Of a DNA stretch of 5,829 nucleotides, positions 1 to 5,747 are shown piece by piece; position 1 is the stretch's first letter, and each line of letters begins with the position of its first letter. The stretch is from an uncultured Desulfovibrionaceae bacterium (GTDB lineage: Bacteria > Desulfobacterota > Desulfovibrionia > Desulfovibrionales > Desulfovibrionaceae), in contig CASQEL010000146.1 in assembly GCA_949427775.1 (NCBI GenBank), positions 1 through 5,829 on the forward strand. Reading direction: 5' to 3'. The notes below the pieces were generated by a model. That model was not told the origin of the DNA and did not search any database. It saw only the letters and a list, made by a program, of their open reading frames with translations. Position numbers and translations under genes: made by a program.

Positions 1-150
1 CGCGACGGCGACAATCTGGTTCTGACCTTCGACGATGGCGGCTCCCTTGAGCTGACCGATTTTTACACCACGTACTCCAAGGAAAACATTCCCGATTTCG
101 TGGTGGATGGCGCGGAAATTTCCGGCGCGGACTTCTTCGCCGCCATGAAC
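1..150 (+). other. C-terminal part of an N-terminal retention-module-like domain
   Basis: The visible residues read RDGDNLVLTFDDGGSLELTD followed by F-Y and then 'VVDGAEISGADFF'. The pattern 'GDnLvltfddGgsleLtdF(f/y)' is typical of the N-terminal domain of LapA/BapA-like adhesins. In LapA this domain holds the protein in the outer-membrane TolC-like pore until proteolysis. The domain is cut by the window edge, so its length and the start codon cannot be read. The assignment rests on recalled family pattern, not a profile search. Confidence 0.7.
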
Positions 151-3100
151 GAGCCCGACCTCATGCCCGCCGCCGGTCCCGCCACGGGGACGACCGTCGC
201 CAACGGCGCGCGCTACCATGAGTACGCCAACGCGAGTCTTGCCGAGGGTATTGACCGCCTGGGCGGCCTGGATCTGGGCATGAACTTCCCGTCCGTGGAA
301 GAAGAAGATCGCGAGGCTTACGGCTGGAAGGGCGACGATGCCGGGCGCGGCGCGGATTCGGCCGGTTCGGCTCCTTCCACGCCCCTTGACCCGACGCCGG
401 ATATTGAAACGCCCGTGCCCCCCCGCCCGAAGCCGGATCCGGATCATCCCGGCAACGGCGAAAGTGACTCGAACTGGGTGCCTGCCTCCGGCAACGCGCA
501 TATCGTGGTGGACGAAGGCGCGCTCTCCGGCGGCAGCGACGGGCACACCCTGCACGGCTTTAAGGGCCAGTACTCTTTCACGGTGGACGTGCATGGCGAG
601 CCGGGCGGCAGCATCGTGCTGACGTATGGTGACGCAACCGTGACGCTGCAACTGCCCGAGGATGACGCCACACGCATCAGCCCCGACGGCAACCGGACCG
701 TGACCGTGAACGGCGTGAAGGTAACCATCACCGACGCGGAGCTTGTGGACGGCAAGTGGGAGGTCAACTATACATACGAGCTGACCGGCAATCAGACTCA
801 TGACAAAAACAACGATCCCGCTCTCGATCACGATACAACCCTGACCGGCAGCATCGACATCACCGTCACCGACGGCAGCGGCGACACGGCTTCCGGCAAG
901 CTCAATGTGGAAGTGCATGACGATGTGCCGCGGTTTTCGACGGAAAGCACCGGGAACGCAACAGAGCTGGGAGGAACGTTCGGCCTGGAGTACGGTGCGG
1001 ATGGCGCCGCCACAACCGGGGCGCTCACCGCGGAAGGCGCGACGCAAACGACAACCGACGGCAATGAAACCAAGTTTACCTTTGCCGAAGGTGTGCTGAC
1101 CGTGACGAAAGGAGAGGACGGCAAGTACAGCTATTCCTTTGATCCGGCGGACCCGAACGTCACCGTCAGCAAGGAAATCACCCTCACCGCCACGGACAGC
1201 GACAACGATACCGCCTCCATCACCATTACCGTCGGCAAGACGGTGCCGGTGATTACGCCGGGTACGGATCCTGATCCTGATCCGGACCGGCCCGATAATC
1301 CCGACGATCCCACTACCACGCAGGTTGAAGTGGGCAAAATTGTCGTGGATGAAGGGGATCAGCCCCAGCATGGGGAAACAGAAACGCACGCGAAAACGGG
1401 AACAGGCAGTTTCCGTGTGGATCTGCATGGTGAGGACGGCACGATCACGATCGGCGGCATGACGATTACAATCAAGGGCGGCGAGGTTGTCTCCGTGGAG
1501 GGCGACGCCTCCGCACACGGGGTACAGCTTACTGTTCAGCCTGAGAATGTGACGTTTGTCGACGGCAAGTGGGAGGTCAACTATACATATGAGTTGACCG
1601 GCAATCAGACTCATGACCAGGACACGGGGAACGATACAACCCTGACCGGCAGCATCGGCATCACTGTCACCGACGGCAGCGGCGACACGGCGGAAGGCGT
1701 GCTCAAGGTGGAAGTGCATGACGATGTGCCCACAATCACCACCAGCGACTACCGCAGCCATCAGATTGCGGATCCGACGCCCCAGATCAGCCTTGATTTT
1801 CGGCAAGATGATTTTACGAATCTCAACCCCGGTTCGAACGGCAATGGGACTGGATATTCCAGAATTGAGCAAAATTCCGTGCAGATATTCGCTTCAAATG
1901 TAAAATACACCTATGCGGATGACGGTCGTCTTGTTGTCGAACAGGTAGATGACAGAAACGGCGAAGACCTTGATGGCAGCTTCAGAGGAAAAGAACTGTC
2001 CATTTCCCAGGATGGGCTTGGTGTCGGCAATTGGGACAATAACGAGATTACCATGAAGCCTGGCGACAACCCAGGCTCAACGCTCGCCGAAGCGCTTGTG
2101 CTTGAAACCAAAAACGGTTCCGTGTCCTACGGCATGAATCTGGAATTCGGAAAATTTGAAGACGGCGACAAGGCGCTGATCACGTTCATGCTCACCCCGC
2201 GCAACAATAATGACGATACGGTGGTGTTCACGAAGGAAGTTTCCTGGGCCGATCTTGCGAATGGAAAAATTCATATTGATGTACCCGACGGTTTCACAAA
2301 GGTGTTTATTTCCGCGCTTCCCGGCGAGAATGGCAATAATTCGGCGTTCACTGTCAAAACGCTGGAAATGACGCGTCCCTCTTGGGAACATGAGGGCGCA
2401 TTCGCAATAAATCCCGGCGCGGATGGAATTGCGTCGGATTCTTTCCATTGGGATGTTGATTTGAGCAATTTCGGCATTCCGCCAATGGTGGAAGTCAAGG
2501 GTGCGCCGGGCAGCGGCCTGTATGAACTTGAACTCGTTAAGGATCCGGGCGATCCCAACGTGATGTTTTTCACCCTGTCCGGGAAGCCCAATGGCGATAA
2601 CGGCACCAACCTTGACGGCAACGCGCTTTTCATCGTCAGGGTGGATCCGGCTACGGGTAAATGGACAATAGATCAGTTCTACAATTTTGATCTCGAAAAC
2701 GGCAATAAGCCGACCTTTGATCTCAAGTTCCAGGTGACGGATAGCGATGGTGATGTCGCAAGCGCGTCGCAAACGGTAAACGCTGATTTGGATATCCTTC
2801 TCGACAGGTTCCAGAATGTGGTGGACGATACATTCGATGGCAAGGATGCCAAAGACGATACCAATGGAGCCATACTGACGGGTACGGAAGTCAATGATCT
2901 GATGTACGGCCGCGGCGGCAATGATATCCTGTTCGGTGATGCCGGGAATGATTTTGAAACGCACCTTCGCAACGAACTTGCCCCTTGGGGCACCCCGGCA
3001 GCTGATTATGAGCAGATTTTTTGGCGCTTGAACGGCTCCAAACCAAATGCGGACCAGCCAAATGGACTTGATTTGGAAGCCATTCTGAAAAGACTGGAGA

Positions 3101-4479
3101 AGTATGAAGGCGAGGGCGGCGATGATGCGCTCTTTGGCGGCCTTGGCAACGATATCCTTTTTGGCGGCGCCGGGAATGATTACCTTTACGGTAACGGTAA
3201 AAACAAGCATGGTTCCGACTCCACCGACAAGGACATGCTTTTCGGCGGCAGCGGCAACGACATCCTTGTTTATGACGGCAACGACGTCATCATTCATGGC
3301 GGCAGCGATATTGATATTCTGCTCGCCGGCAAAGGCGATCCCAGCCTTGCCGCAATGCTGGATGCCGGTAATGGAAGCGGCGACAGGCCGTATGTCGGCG
3401 GCATCGAAATTCTGCTCAGGAGCATGGGCACCGATCATGTGGAAAACCTCGGCATCACCAGTCACAAGACGCTGGAGGAGAGGTACGGCATCAAGATAGA
3501 AAACGAGATGCTCGTGCTCGGCGCCGCATGGAAGCAGATTGACAGTGTGGGCGGCAACCTGACCTTTGAATTCACATTGGAAGACGGAAGCAAGTTGCAA
3601 CTGGAGACGACGCTGGGGCAGTCCGAGGTTAAAGGCGATTATACCCCGCTGGTGTCCGCGGATGCCGCCGCCCGGACAACCGCGGATACCGCCGACGATG
3701 CCGTGGCGGCGATTCCGGACGTGAATCCCGCCGCGCAGCGGAATGGGGGTGATGACAGCATAGCCGACAACGCGGCCTTGGATGTTCTCGCGGCCGATGC
3801 GCCTGTGGTTCCGGATCCGACGATGGAAGCTGCGGATCGCGCCCCGGATCAGGCAATGGCGGACGCGGACCACTCCCCGGCCATGAAAACGGCGGCGGTT
3901 GACCGCGCGGTTGCCGCGCGGGAAAACGATGACGCCCGCAAGGAAGGCACGGACGACAACGAGGACCTGTTCGGCACGGACGGGGAGGACATGCTCTTCG
4001 GCATGGGCGGCGACGACTACCTTGACGGCGGCGCGAGCAGCGACTCCATCTACGGCGGCGCGGGCGACGACCTCATCGTCTACGACCCCACGGATTACCT
4101 CATTCACGGCGGCGAGGGCATTGACGTGCTGCTGGCCGATACCGATCGTTCCCTGCAAGACATGCTCCAGGCGACAGACCCGAACAGCCCGCGCGTGGAG
4201 AGTGTGGAAGTGCTCATCAAGGGCGCGGAGGCTCTCGATCTGACGAACATGGCTCAACTGGCCGAAACCCTTGGCATGACCATCGATCACGACAAGGGAA
4301 CCCTGACCTTGACCGGCTGGACGCGGGAAGACTCCGTGACCGGCGAGGACGGCAAAACCTATACGACGTACACCAAAGGCGATGTGACGCTGGAAACCAC
4401 GCTCACGGCGCAGCAGGATCAGGTGAGTGAAGCGGAAAGCATGGCCCAGCAGTTCACTCTGCAAACCATCAACGGCTGA
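1..4479 (+). CDS. Large T1SS-exported RTX adhesin (LapA/BapA-like), 5' end outside window
   Basis: This is a secreted, calcium-binding surface adhesin, expected to leave the cell through a type I secretion system and act in attachment or biofilm formation. The frame is open from base 1 to the TGA at 4477-4479, giving 1,492 visible residues. The GTG at position 100 lies inside the conserved N-terminal domain, so it is not the start. In order (visible residues): retention-module-like end 1-50, PAAG 56-59, Pro/Asp linker about 126-158, Ig-like units 166-310, 311-411, 445-577 and 798-929, a beta-sandwich-like domain 595-791, RTX nonapeptides 961-1064 and 1316-1362, duplicated cap modules 1082-1205 and 1352-1468, and a secretion tail 1469-1492. 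I saw no cysteine in the visible protein, as is usual for T1SS substrates. No hydrophobic pore-forming segment is seen, so a haemolysin-type toxin is unlikely. Substrate and partner are unknown, and the transporter genes are not in the window. Confidence 0.93.
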   Translation, partial: RDGDNLVLTFDDGGSLELTDFYTTYSKENIPDFVVDGAEISGADFFAAMNEPDLMPAAGPATGTTVANGARYHEYANASLAEGIDRLGGLDLGMNFPSVEEEDREAYGWKGDDAGRGADSAGSAPSTPLDPTPDIETPVPPRPKPDPDHPGNGESDSNWVPASGNAHIVVDEGALSGGSDGHTLHGFKGQYSFTVDVHGEPGGSIVLTYGDATVTLQLPEDDATRISPDGNRTVTVNGVKVTITDAELVDGKWEVNYTYELTGNQTHDKNNDPALDHDTTLTGSIDITVTDGSGDTASGKLNVEVHDDVPRFSTESTGNATELGGTFGLEYGADGAATTGALTAEGATQTTTDGNETKFTFAEGVLTVTKGEDGKYSYSFDPADPNVTVSKEITLTATDSDNDTASITITVGKTVPVITPGTDPDPDPDRPDNPDDPTTTQVEVGKIVVDEGDQPQHGETETHAKTGTGSFRVDLHGEDGTITIGGMTITIKGGEVVSVEGDASAHGVQLTVQPENVTFVDGKWEVNYTYELTGNQTHDQDTGNDTTLTGSIGITVTDGSGDTAEGVLKVEVHDDVPTITTSDYRSHQIADPTPQISLDFRQDDFTNLNPGSNGNGTGYSRIEQNSVQIFASNVKYTYADDGRLVVEQVDDRNGEDLDGSFRGKELSISQDGLGVGNWDNNEITMKPGDNPGSTLAEALVLETKNGSVSYGMNLEFGKFEDGDKALITFMLTPRNNNDDTVVFTKEVSWADLANGKIHIDVPDGFTKVFISALPGENGNNSAFTVKTLEMTRPSWEHEGAFAINPGADGIASDSFHWDVDLSNFGIPPMVEVKGAPGSGLYELELVKDPGDPNVMFFTLSGKPNGDNGTNLDGNALFIVRVDPATGKWTIDQFYNFDLENGNKPTFDLKFQVTDSDGDVASASQTVNADLDILLDRFQNVVDDTFDGKDAKDDTNGAILTGTEVNDLMYGRGGNDILFGDAGNDFETHLRNELAPWGTPAADYEQIFWRLNGSKPNADQPNGLDLEAILKRLEKYEGEGGDDALFGGLGNDILFGGAGNDYLYGNGKNKHGSDSTDKDMLFGGSGNDILVYDGNDVIIHGGSDIDILLAGKGDPSLAAMLDAGNGSGDRPYVGGIEILLRSMGTDHVENLGITSHKTLEERYGIKIENEMLVLGAAWKQIDSVGGNLTFEFTLEDGSKLQLETTLGQSEVKGDYTPLVSADAAARTTADTADDAVAAIPDVNPAAQRNGGDDSIADNAALDVLAADAPVVPDPTMEAADRAPDQAMADADHSPAMKTAAVDRAVAARENDDARKEGTDDNEDLFGTDGEDMLFGMGGDDYLDGGASSDSIYGGAGDDLIVYDPTDYLIHGGEGIDVLLADTDRSLQDMLQATDPNSPRVESVEVLIKGAEALDLTNMAQLAETLGMTIDHDKGTLTLTGWTREDSVTGEDGKTYTTYTKGDVTLETTLTAQQDQVSEAESMAQQFTLQTING
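166..177 (+). other. Candidate LapG-type cleavage site (PAAG)
   Basis: The residues Pro-Ala-Ala-Gly (visible residues 56-59) come about 10 residues after the retention-like domain. They sit in a small-residue, Pro/Gly/Thr/Ala-rich stretch before the extracellular repeats. LapG-family periplasmic cysteine proteases cut LapA-type adhesins at a di-alanine, with recognised sites of the form (T/P/A)AA(G/V). Motif and position both fit. A four-residue motif is weak evidence alone, and no lapG gene is in view. Confidence 0.45.
376..474 (+). other. Proline/aspartate-rich interdomain linker 1
   Basis: This encodes a low-complexity run rich in Pro, Asp and Thr, including 'PVPPRPKPDPDHPG'. It separates the N-terminal retention/cleavage region from the first folded repeat. 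It is probably an extended spacer leaving the outer-membrane pore. No fold or motif is recognised in it. Confidence 0.7.
496..930 (+). repeat. Ig-like/VCBS-type adhesin repeat unit, copy 1
   Basis: This is a 145-residue unit that opens with 'AHIVVDEG' and closes with 'LNVEVHDDVP'. Its core reads 'DGKWEVNYTYELTGNQTHD', then 'DTTLTGSIDITVTDGSGDTA'. The pattern 'YtYtLt.n..H......ltl.i.vtvtDgdGDt..g.l.v.v.DDvP' is that of the extracellular beta-sandwich repeats of T1SS adhesins (VCBS, T1SS-143 or DUF5801-like). Such units usually bind calcium at interdomain Asp residues and act as rod-forming spacers. Parts of the DNA nearly match copy 2 at 1333-1731. Confidence 0.8.
931..1233 (+). other. Ig-like domain between the two repeat copies
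   Basis: This is a roughly 100-residue unit after the first 'DDVP' boundary. It contains 'GKYSYSFDPADP' and ends in 'LTATDSDNDTASITITV'. The 'y.y..d......(i)t.tatDsDnDtas.titv' ending is a VCBS-like signature, so it is probably a further beta-sandwich spacer. It is not closely similar in DNA to the two flanking copies. Confidence 0.65.
1255..1320 (+). other. Aspartate/proline dipeptide linker 2
   Basis: The protein here reads 'TPGTDPDPDPDRPDNPDDP', and the DNA contains short tandem gatcct/gatccg hexamers (about 1267-1284). It is an extended acidic linker that introduces the second repeat copy, mirroring linker 1 before copy 1. Short tandem repeats like these can change number by slippage, in frame. 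Confidence 0.7.
1333..1731 (+). repeat. Ig-like/VCBS-type adhesin repeat unit, copy 2
   Basis: This is a 133-residue unit that starts 'GKIVVDEG' and ends 'LKVEVHDDVP', homologous to copy 1. Two DNA islands are almost identical to copy 1: 1561-1617 matches 748-804 at 55 of 57 bases, and 1632-1690 matches 831-889 at 57 of 59. The piece between the islands is 12 bases shorter here, so the frame is kept. The first half of the unit has diverged strongly, which suggests local gene conversion or a recent partial duplication. Confidence 0.85.
1783..2373 (+). other. Beta-sandwich-like domain with 'DGLGV...EI' signature, possible ligand-binding module
   Basis: About 197 residues here do not match the spacer repeats. 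They contain 'DGLGVGNWDNNEI' (from 2011), then an 'EALVLE' strand, then 'LEFGKFEDGDKALITF'. The order 'GLGV..(D/N)EI...E.L.l....V....l.f..f...D' resembles a beta-sandwich domain seen in PEP-CTERM and RTX surface proteins. Base composition is lower in GC than the rest of the gene: 22 of 60 in 1861-1920 against 40 of 60 in 3961-4020. A binding role for a carbohydrate or other ligand is inference. The family name is uncertain. Confidence 0.45.
2392..2787 (+). other. VCBS-like Ig domain preceding the RTX region
   Basis: About 132 residues begin with 'EGAFAINPGADGIASDSF'. They continue through 'LDGNALFIVRVDPATGKWT' and end in 'FQVTDSDGDVASASQTV'. The opening 'GaF.i..GaDGias' and closing 'tDsDGDvasas.tv' are the bounds of a T1SS adhesin VCBS-type repeat, usually the last one before the RTX block. 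It is probably a spacer stabilised by calcium. Confidence 0.65.
2881..3192 (+). repeat. RTX calcium-binding nonapeptide block A (split by an insert)
   Basis: Repeats of the form GGxGxDxUx include GRGGNDILF, GEGGDDALF, GGLGNDILF and GGAGNDYLY. They form a calcium-dependent parallel beta-roll after export. The first group (2881-2952) is separated from the second (3109-3192) by a 52-residue non-RTX insert with helical character, 2953-3108, containing 'LDLEAILKRLEKYE'. Such inserts with a short alpha-helical stretch occur in other large T1SS adhesins. After 3192 the repeats become degenerate until GGSGNDILV at 3244. Confidence 0.9.
3244..3615 (+). repeat. RTX-cap (C-terminal-type) module, internal copy A
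   Basis: This is a 124-residue module. It begins with a last RTX unit running into 'VYDGNDVIIHGGSDIDILLA', continues through 'GGIEILLRSM' and 'LEERYGIKI', and ends in 'LQLETTL'. It aligns along its length with the C-terminal module at 4054-4404. Shared elements are VYD, D.(L/I)IHGG..ID(I/V)LLA, (I/V)E(I/V)L(L/I), LGI/LGM-type strands and LETTL. In related adhesins, as recalled, this module sits next to the extreme C-terminus and caps the beta-roll close to the secretion signal. Here this copy is internal. Confidence 0.8.
3631..3945 (+). other. Alanine/aspartate-rich linker between the two C-terminal modules
   Basis: There are 105 residues here, of which I count 30 Ala and 19 Asp. There are no RTX or Ig-like motifs and few aromatic residues. 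It is probably flexible or disordered. It joins the end of one complete RTX-plus-cap unit to the start of the next. No function is recognised. Confidence 0.7.
3946..4086 (+). repeat. RTX calcium-binding nonapeptide block B
   Basis: The nonapeptides GTDGEDMLF, GMGGDDYLD, GGASSDSIY (degenerate) and GGAGDDLIV run into the VYD start of the terminal cap module. This is the C-terminal beta-roll. Calcium outside the cell should fold it and help pull the chain through the secretion channel. The DNA here is GC-rich compared with block A. Confidence 0.9.
4054..4404 (+). repeat. RTX-cap (C-terminal-type) module, terminal copy B
   Basis: This 117-residue module starts at GGAGDDLIVYD, followed by 'DYLIHGGEGIDVLLAD', 'VESVEVLIKGAEALDLTNM', 'LTGW' and 'DVTLETTL'. 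It is paralogous to 3244-3615. Its position next to the C-terminal tail is the expected one, so it is probably the working cap next to the secretion signal. Confidence 0.8.
4405..4479 (+). other. Probable uncleaved C-terminal T1SS secretion tail
   Basis: The last 24 residues end 'MAQQFTLQTING', after an acidic, glutamine-rich stretch (QQDQVSEAES). An acidic or polar lead followed by a short hydrophobic, Thr/Asn-rich end agrees with C-terminal T1SS signals. These signals have no strict consensus. The assignment rests on position and on similarity in style to other T1SS adhesins. Confidence 0.55.
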
Positions 4480-4493
4480 TCGTCAATGAAACA

Positions 4494-4521
4494 GACCGGG
4501 GCGGCCTTTGCCGCCCCGGTC
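4494..4521 (+). terminator. Strong hairpin after the adhesin gene, weak U-tract
   Basis: Bases 4494-4505 and 4510-4521 form a perfect 12-bp GC-rich inverted repeat with a CTTT loop, 15 bases after the adhesin stop codon. The following bases (gtcatatctt) are only mildly T-rich. It may end most adhesin transcripts while allowing some read-through into the next gene, or it may protect the 3' end of the mRNA. Confidence 0.75.
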
Positions 4522-4541
4522 GTCATATCTTGATACTGCCT

Positions 4542-4545
4542 GGAG
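4542..4545 (+). promoter_or_regulatory. Ribosome binding site deciding the glycosyltransferase start
   Basis: A GGAG sits four bases before the ATG at 4550, inside 'tggagcggtATG'. It favours the ATG over an in-frame TTG at 4508, which lies in the loop of the terminator hairpin and has no ribosome binding site. Confidence 0.75.
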
Positions 4546-4549
4546 CGGT

Positions 4550-5722
4550 ATGCGCATTCTTTTCTGTCACCAGAATTTTCCGGGGCGTTTCGGCTTCATG
4601 GCCGGGAGTCTTGCCGCCGACCCGAACAATGAAGTGCTTTTCGCCTCATGCCATCAGCGCCGTGGGGCGACTGTGCCGGGCGTGCGCCGCGTCATCCTCA
4701 GAACCGAACGTCTCCGGCGTCCCCCGCGAGAGGAAAATTATGCCCAGATCTGGTGTCGGTTCCTGCTTTCCGGCAAGAGCGGCTACACGTTTCTGGAGCG
4801 GCTCAACGCGGAATTTCAGCCGGAATGCGTGTTCAGCTCTGCCTCGGGCGGCGTCACGTTTTTTGCCCAAAAAGCCTTTCCCCGCGCGTTTCATGTCTTC
4901 TACGCCGGGGTGGAGGAGGCGCTCTGGCCGGGAGCGGATTTCACGGAAGGAAGTCGGGCGGCGTTGGCCATGCAGTGGGTGCAGATGCTGCAAAGTCAGC
5001 TGTGTTTCATCTTTTCCGAAAGGCAACGCGAGCTGTTTCCCCCGGCGCTGCGGGCCGGACTGCGTTACCTGACGCCTTGGGTGGATACGGACTGGATGTG
5101 TCCGGACAGCGCCGAGGCCGTGCCCCGCGACGGCGTTGCCCCCGCGCCGGAACTTGTTTCTTTTGACATGCGGCATTTCCGCCTCGCGGCGGCATCGGAC
5201 CTGCGGGATCTGATGCGGGATCTCCTCACGGCCCGACCGGACTGCCGGATTGTGGCGTGTTTTGGCGGCAACCCCGCGTTCACGCTGTTTGACGCATGGC
5301 GCGCGCGGTTGCCGCAGCCCCTGGGTCACCGGTTGCGCGTTGTCGATTTTTTGCGCCCCGCCGAATACCGGGACATGTTCCGCGCCACGTGCCTGCATGT
5401 CTGCGCGGACGCCTCCCCCTCGTCCCTGCCCGGCTGGCGGGAGGCCATGAGCTGCGGCGCGGCGTTGATGATGCCCGCCGCCGATGCGTTCTCTGACGCG
5501 CTTCTGAAACCGGGGGAAACCATGCTGACCTTGCCGCGCGGGAGCCGACAGGACCGGCTTACGGCTGTTTTGCATCCTCTTGAACGACCGGAAATGCGGG
5601 CCGCCGTCGGGCGCGCGGCCCGCGGGGCCGTGGTGGCGGCCCGCAGTCCGCAAACGCTTGTCCCCCCGCACCTCGCAACCGTGCTGGAGGCCTACGAACG
5701 ATACAAGTCCGATCCTCAGTAG
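4550..5722 (+). CDS. GT4-like glycosyltransferase (two-domain, PF12000-like N-terminus)
   Basis: This is a 390-residue, probably cytosolic glycosyltransferase with no signal peptide or membrane segment. It should move a sugar from a nucleotide-sugar to an unknown acceptor. The N-terminus 'MRILFCHQNFPGRF' is the hallmark opening of the family-4 group with an N-terminal Glyco_trans_4_3-type domain (I/L-L-F-x-H-Q-N-F-P-G). That domain runs to 'TPWVDTDWMCPD' (residues 175-186), matching the usual 'GIDTDxFxPD' end, with 'SERQRELFPPALR' just before. The second domain has 'VACFGGN' (235-241), 'FLRPAEYRDMF' and 'EAMSCGA' (298-304), the usual nucleotide-sugar end motif. The length is normal. The donor-side loop usual before 'GG' (like RNLEPYRGF) and the 'PPVREVI'-type segment after EAM are poorly conserved, so activity or donor may differ. 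It lies 70 bases after the adhesin, same strand, behind the hairpin. It could modify the adhesin or a surface glycan. Both are inference. Confidence 0.85.
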   Translation: MRILFCHQNFPGRFGFMAGSLAADPNNEVLFASCHQRRGATVPGVRRVILRTERLRRPPREENYAQIWCRFLLSGKSGYTFLERLNAEFQPECVFSSASGGVTFFAQKAFPRAFHVFYAGVEEALWPGADFTEGSRAALAMQWVQMLQSQLCFIFSERQRELFPPALRAGLRYLTPWVDTDWMCPDSAEAVPRDGVAPAPELVSFDMRHFRLAAASDLRDLMRDLLTARPDCRIVACFGGNPAFTLFDAWRARLPQPLGHRLRVVDFLRPAEYRDMFRATCLHVCADASPSSLPGWREAMSCGAALMMPAADAFSDALLKPGETMLTLPRGSRQDRLTAVLHPLERPEMRAAVGRAARGAVVAARSPQTLVPPHLATVLEAYERYKSDPQ

Positions 5723-5723
5723 G

Positions 5724-5743
5724 GCATTTTCAGGTTGAAATGC
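5724..5743 (+). other. Imperfect hairpin right after the glycosyltransferase stop
   Basis: The segments gca and tttca pair with tgaaa and tgc around a GGT loop, leaving one bulged T. This gives 8 bp in total, starting two bases after the TAG. No T-run follows, so it is a weak terminator candidate. It may be part of the hairpin series that follows. Confidence 0.4.
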
Positions 5744-5747
5744 GCTC

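Noticed and set aside
100..102. GTG as the adhesin start codon
   Set aside because: The frame is open upstream to base 1 and encodes the conserved retention-like pattern, and no ribosome binding site precedes the GTG. The gene starts before the window.
2881..4086. RTX region as a CRISPR-like or other DNA repeat array
   Set aside because: The periodicity is 27 bases in frame and follows the GGxGxDxUx protein motif with synonymous variation. There are no conserved direct repeats with unique spacers.
3899..4243. 114-codon plus-strand frame within the adhesin's RTX block B
   Set aside because: It overlaps the RTX coding frame and gives a Thr/Ala/Arg-rich product that is simply the shifted reading of GGC/GAC repeats.
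2077..4464. Very long minus-strand open frame (795 codons) opposite the adhesin
   Set aside because: It lies fully antisense to a protein with clear RTX and Ig-like domains. Its translation shows no domain, has repetitive Ala/Val/Ile/His content mirroring the plus-strand GGC/GAT codons, and I see no ribosome binding site. It is a codon-bias shadow.
1..4479. Pore-forming RTX toxin (haemolysin type)
   Set aside because: There is no hydrophobic pore-forming domain and no acylation region. Instead there are retention-like, linker and Ig-like adhesin modules, and no acyltransferase gene is nearby.
4508..4510. TTG as the glycosyltransferase start codon
   Set aside because: It lies in the loop of the terminator hairpin and lacks a ribosome binding site. 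The added 14 residues come before the conserved 'MRILFCHQNFPG' opening, which fits the ATG at 4550.
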